Below, piece after piece: positions 6,478 through 13,702 of a DNA stretch of 18,725 nt. Under the pieces are notes generated by a model, which ran no database searches, had not been told where the DNA came from, and saw only the letters and a list, made by a program, of their open reading frames with translations. Positions within the stretch are counted from its first letter, which is position 1. Each line of letters starts with the position of its first letter. The translations under genes were made by a program, and so were the position numbers. Source of the DNA: S144-45 sp015494035 (GTDB taxonomy: Bacteria > Pseudomonadota > Gammaproteobacteria > Xanthomonadales > Marinicellaceae). The DNA is taken from NCBI GenBank assembly GCA_027057345.1, contig JALUIX010000140.1:1-18725 (forward strand), written 5' to 3'.

Positions 6478-7551
6478 ATGCCCAAACCCGTTTCCCATCC
6501 CAATACCCGCTCCGACCGGACTGACAACCTGATTCTGGACATGCCCAAGGTGGAACTCCACATGCACGTGGAAGGTTCGCTGGAGCCGGAATTGCTGTTT
6601 TCCCTGGCTGAAAAGAATGGCGTAGCGCTGCCCTGGCGCACCATTGATGAACTGAAAGCCGCCTACCACTTCAAGGACCTGGCCGAATTTGTGGATCTGT
6701 TTATCCAGGGCACGCAGGTGGTGAAATCCGCCGATGACCTGTACGCAATCACCATGGCGTATTTGCAGAAATGCCACCAGGACAACATCCGTCACACCGA
6801 AGTGCATTGCGATATTCGCACCTACGTGGACTATGGCTTTGCGCCGGAAATGGTGCTGGATGGCATCAGTGCCGCCTTTGCCGATGCCAAAAAGCACTGG
6901 GGCATCACCGGTGGCATGTTGCCATGTTTCATTCGCCATCTGGGGGTGGAAAAAGCCGAACAGGATTTGCGCCTGCTGGCTCCTTACCGCGACCGGATAC
7001 TGGCCATTGGGCTGGCGGCGGTGGAAGTGGGTTATCCGCCGGCCTTGTTCACTGAGGTGTTTGCCAAGGCCCGTGACATGGGTATTCGCGCCATTGCCCA
7101 CGCGGGCGAAGAGGGCGATCCTGACTATATCTGGCAGGCTATTGATGATATCAAGGTCGATCGCATCGATCACGGCATTCGTTGCCTGGAAGACAAGCAA
7201 CTCACCGAAACCCTGCGCCAGCGACAGATTCCGCTCACCGTGTGCCCGTTTTCAAACGTGGCCCTGGGTGTGTTCGAGCGCCTGGAAGACCATTGCCTGC
7301 CGCAGCTGCTTGAAGCCGGTCTGAACGTCAGTATTCATTCGGATGACCCGGCCTTTTTCGGCGGCTACCTCATCGACAACATGCACGGCGTGGTGGAGCA
7401 CTGCGGTCTGGATGAAACGGATCTGGTCACCATGCAGTACAACGCCATCAACTCCAGCTTCGCTGATGCGCAACGCAAGGCTGAATTGCGCCGTGAACTG
7501 GATGAATTCGTTCACAACCATTCCCTGATGGCCCAGTCCCGAAGTGCCTGA
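6478..7551 (+). CDS. add: Adenosine deaminase family protein, adenine deaminase type
   Basis: The 357-residue product belongs to the metal-dependent purine deaminases that hydrolyse adenine or adenosine to hypoxanthine or inosine plus ammonia. Zinc-site and catalytic motifs are HMHVEGS near the N-terminus, HAGEEGD, DHGIR and HSDDPAFFGGYL. The pairing of CPFSNVAL with SDDPAxFGGY is the pattern of the adenine deaminase branch (fungal Aah1, Pseudomonas PA0148) rather than classical adenosine deaminase, so free adenine is the likelier substrate; this is inference from motifs. The ATG at 6478 was preferred over 6436 because it has an AAGGA site 8 bases upstream, sits downstream of the predicted promoter, and 6436 would overlap the -10 box. 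The gene is probably monocistronic. Its 3' end abuts a remnant of a MITE copy. Confidence 0.9.
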   Translation: MPKPVSHPNTRSDRTDNLILDMPKVELHMHVEGSLEPELLFSLAEKNGVALPWRTIDELKAAYHFKDLAEFVDLFIQGTQVVKSADDLYAITMAYLQKCHQDNIRHTEVHCDIRTYVDYGFAPEMVLDGISAAFADAKKHWGITGGMLPCFIRHLGVEKAEQDLRLLAPYRDRILAIGLAAVEVGYPPALFTEVFAKARDMGIRAIAHAGEEGDPDYIWQAIDDIKVDRIDHGIRCLEDKQLTETLRQRQIPLTVCPFSNVALGVFERLEDHCLPQLLEAGLNVSIHSDDPAFFGGYLIDNMHGVVEHCGLDETDLVTMQYNAINSSFADAQRKAELRRELDEFVHNHSLMAQSRSA

Positions 7552-7572
7552 CAGCAGGCATGTGCTGCTTAG

Positions 7573-7732
7573 GGAGGCTCTGTTTGAATCTGGCGCGAAC
7601 AGCTTGTCGTGTAAAATTGTTCAGTCCAAGGCGCAAACTGCACGCAATAGCCAGCTATTGTGAAGGTTTGCAATGCAGAAATGAACGATTTTAAGCCGCA
7701 ATATGCCGTGACACGATTCAATCAGAGCCTCC
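7573..7732. repeat. MITE-like element, copy B (160 bp) with TTAG target duplication
   Basis: Terminal inverted repeats begin GGAGGCTCTGTTTGAATC on the left and, reverse-complemented, GGAGGCTCTGATTGAATC on the right (17 of 18 identical). TTAG flanks it directly on both sides (7569-7572 and 7733-7736), a 4-bp YTAR-type duplication as made by the IS5 group. The centre has CAATAGC-CA-GCTATTG (7645-7660). One end continues GAATCTGG and the other GAATCGTG, the same asymmetry as copy A, so B is inverted relative to A. It contains no gene. It lies between the deaminase and the convergent DUF3240 gene. Confidence 0.85.
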
Positions 7733-7736
7733 TTAG

Positions 7737-7758
7737 TCCAGATTCAATCAGAGCTTCC
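7737..7758. repeat. Older MITE end (copy C) interrupted by copy B
   Basis: Right after copy B's TTAG, the sequence GATTCAATCAGAGCTTCC (7741-7758) repeats the element's right terminus and is followed by CTAA. Removing copy B and one TTAG joins the bases before 7573 to this end, giving GGCATGTGCTGCTTAGTCC. This aligns with GGCATAACCTGCTTCGTCC just inside the right end of copy A. B therefore inserted into an older copy, C, of which about 7557-7572 plus 7737-7758 remain. The rest of C is not recognisable. Confidence 0.7.
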
Positions 7759-7767
7759 CTAAAGCGC

Positions 7768-8085
7768 TTAAAGGGGCTTGTGCTCGATAATGGGGAGCAG
7801 GCGATAAAAAACGGTGGCCGTGGGCATGGCCTGTTTGATGGTCCGCAACAGGGGCTGGACTTCATTCGCCGCTATCTCGATCTCCAGTTTGACTTTGTGC
7901 TGCGCGCCTTCTACCTGTTCAGCGGGTGAAAGATGTTCTTCGGGTTGTCCGTAGCCGGCCGCTTCCATGACGGTAAAAAAAGGCGTGTTTTCTTGCGCCA
8001 GAAGCAAGTCGATCAGGGGCGTGGCCTGCTGATAAGGCACAATCAACTGCACCAGCCGGTGCGTGAGTTCATCAGTGTTTTTCAT
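7768..8085 (-). CDS. DUF3240 family protein of a metal-efflux operon
   Basis: This 105-residue cytoplasmic protein has no signal or membrane segment and resembles the DUF3240 family, small proteins usually encoded beside czcA-type pumps and thought to have a PII-like ferredoxin fold. Visible features are an N-terminal helix-strand (LVQLIVPYQQATPLIDLLL), the FFTVMEAAGYGQ loop and a C-terminal ATVFYRLLPI strand. It is the last gene of the efflux operon and overlaps czcA by 4 bases (ATGA, 8082-8085), with AGGAG 8 bases before its ATG. A role in sensing or modulating metal export is inferred from context only. Confidence 0.75.
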   Translation of the reverse strand: MKNTDELTHRLVQLIVPYQQATPLIDLLLAQENTPFFTVMEAAGYGQPEEHLSPAEQVEGAQHKVKLEIEIAANEVQPLLRTIKQAMPTATVFYRLLPIIEHKPL

Positions 8086-11000
8086 GTGTTTTTCTCCTGC
8101 GACAAGCGGCGGCTTTTGTATTCACTCAGGTAGCGGTAAACAATGGGCAGCACCACCAGGGTTAATAACGTGGCTGTGATAAGGCCGCCAATGACCACAA
8201 TGGCCAGTGGCCGCTGGACTTCCGAACCGGGGCCTTGAGCCAAAGCCAGGGGAATGAGACCCAGCATGGCAATACTGGCTGTCATCAGCACCGGGCGCAA
8301 GCGGCGTTTCGCTCCTTCAGTCACCACCTGATCCAGCGGCAGGCCCTGATTGCGTAACTGGTTGAAATAGCTCACCATCACCACTCCATTGAGCACAGCA
8401 ATGCCCAGCAGGGCAATAAAGCCCACTGAAGCTGGCACAGACAGGTATTCGCCGGTAAGCCACAGGGCGATGATGCCGCCAATCATGGCCAGTGGGACAT
8501 TCAGCATGATCAACAGGCTTTCTGCCACGGATTTGAACGTGGCAAACAGGATGATAAAGGTCAGTGCCAGTGCAAGGGGAACCACTACACTCAGGCGTTT
8601 GGCGGCGCGTTGCTGGTTCTCAAAGGTGCCACCCCATTCCAGGTAATAGCCGGTGGGTAGCTGCATTTTGGCGGTCTTCTGCCGCGCTTCATCCACAAAG
8701 CTGACCAAATCCCTGCCGCTGATATAGGCAATGACGACGGAATAGCGCTTGCCCATTTCCCGTTTGACGGATACCGGGCCGTCCACCTGTTGGACCTTGA
8801 CCAGTTGACGCAGCTGTACGCTCTGGCCGTCTTCCAGGGGAATTTCCAGGTTGAGGAAATCCGTGGCTGAATTGGCGATTTTTTCCGGCGCCTTGATGAG
8901 CAAGGGAATGCGGCGGATGTCCTTGTAAATGGTGCCCACTGGTAATCCTTCCAGTTGTGCCCGCAACAGGTCTTCAAGCATTTCCACATCCAGCCCCAGG
9001 CGACCGGCCTTGATGCGATCAATGTCCAGTTTCAGGTAGCGGGAACCTTCATTAACCGGGGTGTAAACATTGTCGGCACCAGGTATTTTTTTCAGCACCT
9101 CGACAATGCGTTTGGCAGTTTCGTTCAGTGTTTCCGGATCATCGCCAAACACTTTCACTGCCAAATCGCCACGCACGCCGGTCAGCATTTCGTCCACGCG
9201 CATCTGAATGGGTTGGGTGAATGCGTAATTGATGCCGGGGAAGTATTTCTTCAGCACGTCATCGATGGTTTTCTGCAGTTCCTGTTTGGTTTCCATGCGC
9301 CATTGGGAACGCGGTTTCAGCACAAGAAAGCTGTCAGTATCATTCAGGCCCATGGGATCCATGCCAATCTCATCCGAACCTACCCGCGCCACAATGTGGG
9401 AGACTTCCGGCACCTGCTCAAGAATTTTGGCCTGAATACGTTTGTCCAGTTCCATGGAAGCTTCCAGGCTGATGGCCGGCGCCTTTTCAATCTGCAATAC
9501 GATGGTGCCTTCATCCATTTGCGGCATAAAGCTTTTACCAACCTGGGTAAAAACCACGGCGGCCAGCAGTAAACCGGCAGCGGCTGATGCAAGTACTTTC
9601 TTGGGGTGGGCCAGGGCTTTTTGCAATACGGGCTGATAGAGGCGCTGAAGCTGGCGTATCAGCCAAGGTTCCTTGTGACTGACCCAGCCCAGCATGAAGG
9701 AGGTCAGGGCCGGGATCACAGTCAGGGAGAGGATAACCGCTGCGGCCAGTGCGAACACAATGGTGATGGCCACCGGGCTGAACAGCTTGCCTTCCAGTCC
9801 TTCCAGAGTCAAGAGAGGAAGAAAGACGATAATGATGATGCCTATCCCCGAAATGACCGGCATGGCCACTTCCGCCGTGGCCCGGTAGATGACGTGCAAC
9901 CGTGGCAGCTTAACGCGGTTCTTTTCCATGTGCGTGACGATGTTTTCCACTACCACCACCGCCGCATCCACCAGCATGCCCAGGGCAATGACCAGTCCGC
10001 CCAATGACATGAGATTAGCGCTCAGGCCATACCAGCGCATGAGGATGAAAGTCAGCAGAATAGCCAGTGGCAAAATGGTGGCTACAGTCACGGCTGCCCG
10101 GGCATTGCCGAGAAAAACCACCAACAGAAGCACTACCAGGACAATGGCTTCCACCAACGCTTTGCTCACTGTCCAGGTGGCCTTGTTGATCAGGTCCGAA
10201 CGGTCGTAGAAAACATTGACGTGTGTGTCGCCAGGCAGGCCGCTCTCCAACGCCTTGAGCTTTTCCTTGACGCCATTGACCACGTCACGGGCGTTGGCGC
10301 CTTTCAGGCCGATCACCAGACCTTCCACCGCTTCTTCTTGACCGTCTTTGGTGACCCCGCCATAGCGGGTCAGGTGGTCAATGGCCACGTTGGCCACGTC
10401 TTTTACCAGCACCAGCCCGTCATCGCTGTTTCTTACCACCGTGTTTTCGATATCTTCCAGGGAAGTGAAATTCCCCTGGGTACGTACCAGCAACACTTCT
10501 TCACCCTGGGTTAATCGGCCTGCGCCGTCATTGCGGTTATTGTTGGCCAGTGTTTCCCGTAGTTGTTCAAAGGAAACTTGATGCGCGTTCATTTTTGCCA
10601 TGTCGGGCTTGACGGCGTAAACCCTGGCATAGCCTCCAAGGCTGTTGACATCGGCGACGCCAGGTACAGCGCGCAAGGCCGGTCGAATGACCCAGTCCAG
10701 CAAGTCCCGCTTTTCCATCAGGCTCAGGTCTTCACCTTCGATGGTAAACATGAACATGTCACCTAGCGGTGTGGAAATGGGAGCCATGCCACCGGAAACG
10801 CCTGTGGGCAACTCTATGCCACCCAGGCGTTCACTCACTTGTTGTCGAGCCCAGTAAATGTCCGTGCCTTCGGCAAATTCCAGCGTAATGTCAGCAATGC
10901 CGTATTTGCCCAGTGAACGCATCAGGGTCTCATTGGGTATGCCCAGCAACTCCATTTCCAGGGGCGCTATGACGCGGTCTTCCACTTCCGCAGGTGTCAT

Positions 11001-11165
11001 TCCCGGTGCTTTGTAGATGAGTTTGACCTGCACGGGAGAGACATCGGGAAAGGCGTCAATGGGGGTTTTCTTCAGGGCCAGCCAGCCACCACCAAGGATG
11101 GCGGCCACCACCATGAGCACCAACAGCCGCTGGGCCAGAAAGAATCGAATCATCCGCTGAATCAT
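8082..11165 (-). CDS. czcA: HME-RND heavy-metal efflux pump, inner-membrane subunit (CzcA/CusA family)
   Basis: The 1027-residue protein has RND architecture: TM1 near 12-30, a large periplasmic loop, TM2-6 from about 335, a second loop after about 555, and a final TM block to 1015. It is the proton-driven trimeric pump of a tripartite exporter. The TM4 signature is ALGMLVDAAVVVVEN (394-408). The essential Asp (D400) and Glu (E407) are present, but the first Asp of the CzcA/CnrA signature DFG (CzcA D402) is replaced by Ala (A394), as in CusA-like members. However, the three-Met Cu/Ag site of CusA is not evident: the corresponding first segment reads EGTIVLQIEKAP. The substrate is therefore uncertain, most likely a divalent cation. 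The start overlaps czcB by 4 bases and the end overlaps the DUF3240 gene by 4. Confidence 0.93.
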   Translation of the reverse strand: MIQRMIRFFLAQRLLVLMVVAAILGGGWLALKKTPIDAFPDVSPVQVKLIYKAPGMTPAEVEDRVIAPLEMELLGIPNETLMRSLGKYGIADITLEFAEGTDIYWARQQVSERLGGIELPTGVSGGMAPISTPLGDMFMFTIEGEDLSLMEKRDLLDWVIRPALRAVPGVADVNSLGGYARVYAVKPDMAKMNAHQVSFEQLRETLANNNRNDGAGRLTQGEEVLLVRTQGNFTSLEDIENTVVRNSDDGLVLVKDVANVAIDHLTRYGGVTKDGQEEAVEGLVIGLKGANARDVVNGVKEKLKALESGLPGDTHVNVFYDRSDLINKATWTVSKALVEAIVLVVLLLVVFLGNARAAVTVATILPLAILLTFILMRWYGLSANLMSLGGLVIALGMLVDAAVVVVENIVTHMEKNRVKLPRLHVIYRATAEVAMPVISGIGIIIIVFLPLLTLEGLEGKLFSPVAITIVFALAAAVILSLTVIPALTSFMLGWVSHKEPWLIRQLQRLYQPVLQKALAHPKKVLASAAAGLLLAAVVFTQVGKSFMPQMDEGTIVLQIEKAPAISLEASMELDKRIQAKILEQVPEVSHIVARVGSDEIGMDPMGLNDTDSFLVLKPRSQWRMETKQELQKTIDDVLKKYFPGINYAFTQPIQMRVDEMLTGVRGDLAVKVFGDDPETLNETAKRIVEVLKKIPGADNVYTPVNEGSRYLKLDIDRIKAGRLGLDVEMLEDLLRAQLEGLPVGTIYKDIRRIPLLIKAPEKIANSATDFLNLEIPLEDGQSVQLRQLVKVQQVDGPVSVKREMGKRYSVVIAYISGRDLVSFVDEARQKTAKMQLPTGYYLEWGGTFENQQRAAKRLSVVVPLALALTFIILFATFKSVAESLLIMLNVPLAMIGGIIALWLTGEYLSVPASVGFIALLGIAVLNGVVMVSYFNQLRNQGLPLDQVVTEGAKRRLRPVLMTASIAMLGLIPLALAQGPGSEVQRPLAIVVIGGLITATLLTLVVLPIVYRYLSEYKSRRLSQEKNT

Positions 11166-12316
11166 TCGGCTTCTCCTTCGTCGCCTTCCAGCATGCCTTT
11201 CAGGAAAATGGCACCAAGGCTGACCACCTGGGTGTCCTCATCGATGGCCTGCCCAAACTGGACGATGGCATGGCGGTCATCACGGTAGCGGGCTTCCACG
11301 GCCTGTGGCATCAATGAATTGCCCTTGCGGAGGAAAACAATGCTTTCGCCATTCTCACCAGAAACCAGGGCACGACTCGGCAGGCGGTAGATTTTGATTG
11401 AGCTGTCTGCCTCGTTGATAAACTGGACACGCACAAAAGCCCCAGGCAAGAGCTGGCGTTGCGGGTTATCAAACCGCACATGCACGGTCACACGTTGCGT
11501 TTGCGGGTTGGCCTGTTGGCCGATAAAGGCCACCGTGCCCTGCCATGGGCTTCCGGCAACCTGGGCTTGTTGGCCGACATGCAGGTCATGCACGGATTCA
11601 ATGGGCACATCCACGTCCACCACCACTTCGTCAATCTGGCCAATGTGAGACAGAGTCTGCCGGGTCTGGACACGCTGGTTGCGTTCCACCTGCAGGTCAA
11701 ACAACAAACCGTCCTTGGGTGCTTTCAGGATGAGGCGAGAAATAGGTTGCCGGCTTTTTTCCACAGCAGCGATCTGTTCTTTTTCCAGCCCTGCCACTAA
11801 CAGGGCTTGCAGTGCGGCTTTTTTCTGGTTCTGCAGCGTTTGCAAACGCGTTCTGGCGGCCAGGTACTGCTTCTCAGAAGCGCTGCCGGCCTTGCGCAGG
11901 CGCTGAATACGGGCAAAAGTTTTTTCCGCTTCCTGTAACTGGGCGAGGGTGTTCAGATAACGCTGTTGTTTTTCCACCAGTTCAGTGCTCTCCAGCACCA
12001 CAAGAGGCTGATCCTTGCTGACTTCGCCATGCACCACCAATATTTCTTGAATGCGACCACTGATCGGTGCGCTGAGCATGTCCCGGTGGGCCAGTGGAAT
12101 GCCCACCATGGCAGGCCATGCGTAGCCTTCAATTTGGCGAACGGGTTCGGGTCTGGCAAACCGCAGGCCCAGAGCAGCGATCTGGTCGTCATTGAGTCTT
12201 ATGCCTTCTTCTGGTGCCTTGTCGTTGGCGTGACTAAGGGTGAAAACAAAAAGCCAGCAGGCCGTTAACAAGGTAGGCCATGAGGCCCGACGAAACGGGT
12301 TAAGGGGGTGGTGCAT
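11162..12316 (-). CDS. czcB: Efflux RND transporter periplasmic adaptor subunit (CzcB/HlyD family)
   Basis: The 384-residue membrane-fusion protein links the inner-membrane pump to the outer-membrane channel. It has an N-terminal signal or anchor (about 14-30, ending SHA), a lipoyl-like half-motif (SAPISGRIQEILVVHGEVSK, 82-101), an alpha-hairpin coiled coil (about 112-190), the second lipoyl half (LKAPKDGLLFDLQVERNQRV, 197-216), and a beta-barrel and membrane-proximal domain. No His-rich metal-binding loop is present. I chose the ATG at 12316 because GGAG lies 7 bases upstream and the signal follows directly. The open frame extends to 12562, but that stretch reads as low-complexity Arg/Ser/Pro and overlaps czcC. 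It lies 2 bases from the czcC stop and overlaps czcA by 4. Confidence 0.9.
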   Translation of the reverse strand: MHHPLNPFRRASWPTLLTACWLFVFTLSHANDKAPEEGIRLNDDQIAALGLRFARPEPVRQIEGYAWPAMVGIPLAHRDMLSAPISGRIQEILVVHGEVSKDQPLVVLESTELVEKQQRYLNTLAQLQEAEKTFARIQRLRKAGSASEKQYLAARTRLQTLQNQKKAALQALLVAGLEKEQIAAVEKSRQPISRLILKAPKDGLLFDLQVERNQRVQTRQTLSHIGQIDEVVVDVDVPIESVHDLHVGQQAQVAGSPWQGTVAFIGQQANPQTQRVTVHVRFDNPQRQLLPGAFVRVQFINEADSSIKIYRLPSRALVSGENGESIVFLRKGNSLMPQAVEARYRDDRHAIVQFGQAIDEDTQVVSLGAIFLKGMLEGDEGEAE

Positions 12317-12318
12317 GA

Positions 12319-13590
12319 TTATTCTCCGGCGGCGTGTTTGAGTAAGCGTCTGGCCGCAGCCAGGCGTTGGTGAGCGAGGTCGGCTGCCAGGCGAGCATCC
12401 AGGGCTGCCTGTTGTGCCAGCAGCACATCCAGCAGGCGACGTTCTCCGGCTTTCCAGGCTTGCGTGGTCAGTGACAGCGCCTCTTGGGCTGATTGCCACT
12501 GTTCTTCGGCCGGGCCGATGAGTGCGCGAGCCTTCTGCCATTGGGATTTTGCCTTTAGCCATTGACGTTGCAAATCCAGTTGTGTCCGTTCGAGGGTGAT
12601 GTCCTTGTTAGTCAGAGCCGTTTTCCAACTGGATCTGGCCAGCCGGGCAGAGGGTGAACGACCCAAGGGAACAGAGACGGACACAGTGGTCAGGGTATAT
12701 TCCGGGCTTTCAAAGGATTTCTCCCGAAGGGCTCCCACTGCAAGGGACGGGGAATTGCCTGCTTCCCACCAGTCCTTTCGCGCGGCGCTGACGGTGGTTT
12801 CCTGTTGAGCCTGTAACCACAGGAACTGCGGGTGCTTTGGCAGCCAGTTTTCCGGGCTGGGCAAAGAATCGGATGATTCGATACTGTCCCGGCCTGTGTT
12901 CAGAACTGGAAAGCCACGATTTTTATCGCCGGCAGGCACAGCAATGCCCCAGCTTTCCGCTTGTTGCCATTGGGCCAGTAAGGACTGTTGGGCGTCCAGT
13001 CGTTTGGCTGCCGCTTCACTGAGTTTCTGCCTGGCCAGTGCTTCGTCCAGGCGGCTGCCCTCACCGGCTTGCACATTGGCTTGCACCAGCGTATAGAGTT
13101 TGTTTGCCTGTTGCCAGCGGCGCCAGGCCGCCTGAGCGCGAACCTGGGCTTCCTCAATGCGGTTGAGCAACTGCCGGGCAATGCCGCGTGCCTGCCAGCC
13201 CAGCCAGCCTTCGAAGGCTTGTGCCTGTTTCCCGTAGGCCTGGGCCAGTTGACGAAAAACAGCATTTTGCCTGATGACCTTGAGTGGCATTTCCACACTG
13301 GCTTCGGTGTTTTCCACCGGCAGATCATTCGCTGCCCGGTTTTTTTCCTGGCCCAGGTTCAGGCTGGCCATGCCAAGCCAGTCATGCCGGGCTTTATTCG
13401 CGCTTTTTTGTTGCTGCTCAATGCCGATGAGCATGCGTTTTTCCGGCATGTTGCGCTGAATAATCTGCGCCCAGTCTCGCACCAGGGGTTCTGGTGGTTC
13501 AGCCTGGGCCAAAGCGCTTGTCAGAAAAAAAAGGCTCAGCCCAAGGCAAGGCAGAATCGGTTTGGCCAGTTGGCTTGTGAATAGACGCAT
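12319..13590 (-). CDS. czcC: Outer-membrane efflux protein (CzcC/TolC family)
   Basis: This is the first gene of the efflux operon: 423 residues from the ATG at 13590, which has a strong GGAGG site 9 bases upstream and is followed by a signal peptide (MRLFTSQ..., hydrophobic 12-26, cleavage near AQA). The upstream in-frame ATG at 13632 would mask the signal. The mature part is a duplicated all-helical repeat rich in Ala, Gln, Leu and Trp (for example WRRWQQANKLYTLVQANVQAGEGSRLDEALARQ and a matching QWQSAQEALSLTTQAWKAGERRLLDVLLAQQ). This is the periplasmic helical barrel of outer-membrane factors, with TQAWKAGE-type motifs. It forms the exit duct for the CzcBA pump. Confidence 0.88.
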   Translation of the reverse strand: MRLFTSQLAKPILPCLGLSLFFLTSALAQAEPPEPLVRDWAQIIQRNMPEKRMLIGIEQQQKSANKARHDWLGMASLNLGQEKNRAANDLPVENTEASVEMPLKVIRQNAVFRQLAQAYGKQAQAFEGWLGWQARGIARQLLNRIEEAQVRAQAAWRRWQQANKLYTLVQANVQAGEGSRLDEALARQKLSEAAAKRLDAQQSLLAQWQQAESWGIAVPAGDKNRGFPVLNTGRDSIESSDSLPSPENWLPKHPQFLWLQAQQETTVSAARKDWWEAGNSPSLAVGALREKSFESPEYTLTTVSVSVPLGRSPSARLARSSWKTALTNKDITLERTQLDLQRQWLKAKSQWQKARALIGPAEEQWQSAQEALSLTTQAWKAGERRLLDVLLAQQAALDARLAADLAHQRLAAARRLLKHAAGE

Positions 13591-13645
13591 GCGGGCTTTC
13601 CTCCAGGGCTTTTCCCAATTGAGAGGAGGCATGCTAGCTGATGAA

Positions 13646-13662
13646 GCTTAAAACAAGCTGAA
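13646..13662 (-). promoter_or_regulatory. Candidate OmpR-type regulator box upstream of czcC
   Basis: On the minus strand TTCAGC (13662-13657) and TTAAGC (13651-13646) are direct repeats separated by 5 bases. This 6-N5-6 (11-bp phase) layout is used by PhoP/PmrA-type response regulators. A 16-bp palindrome, CTGAAAATGATTTCAG (13658-13673), overlaps its upstream half. The box is about 55-70 bases before the czcC ATG, and a weak TAGCAT lies 9 bases downstream as a possible -10. Confidence 0.4.
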
Positions 13663-13702
13663 AATGATTTCAGGTTGCCGGGTTTGTCTCAGGGATGAGG
13701 GA

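Noticed and set aside
7757..7776. Terminator between the deaminase and DUF3240 genes
   Set aside because: The near-palindrome around AAGCGCTT has mismatches and no following T-run on either strand.
7660..7929. Small forward gene across the MITE
   Set aside because: The frame runs through the terminal repeats of two MITE copies and then antisense to the DUF3240 gene; no ribosome site or family resemblance.
12317..12562. Extended N-terminus of the adaptor protein
   Set aside because: It is low-complexity Arg/Ser/Pro sequence in the shadow of czcC, while a proper ribosome site and signal peptide lie at 12316.
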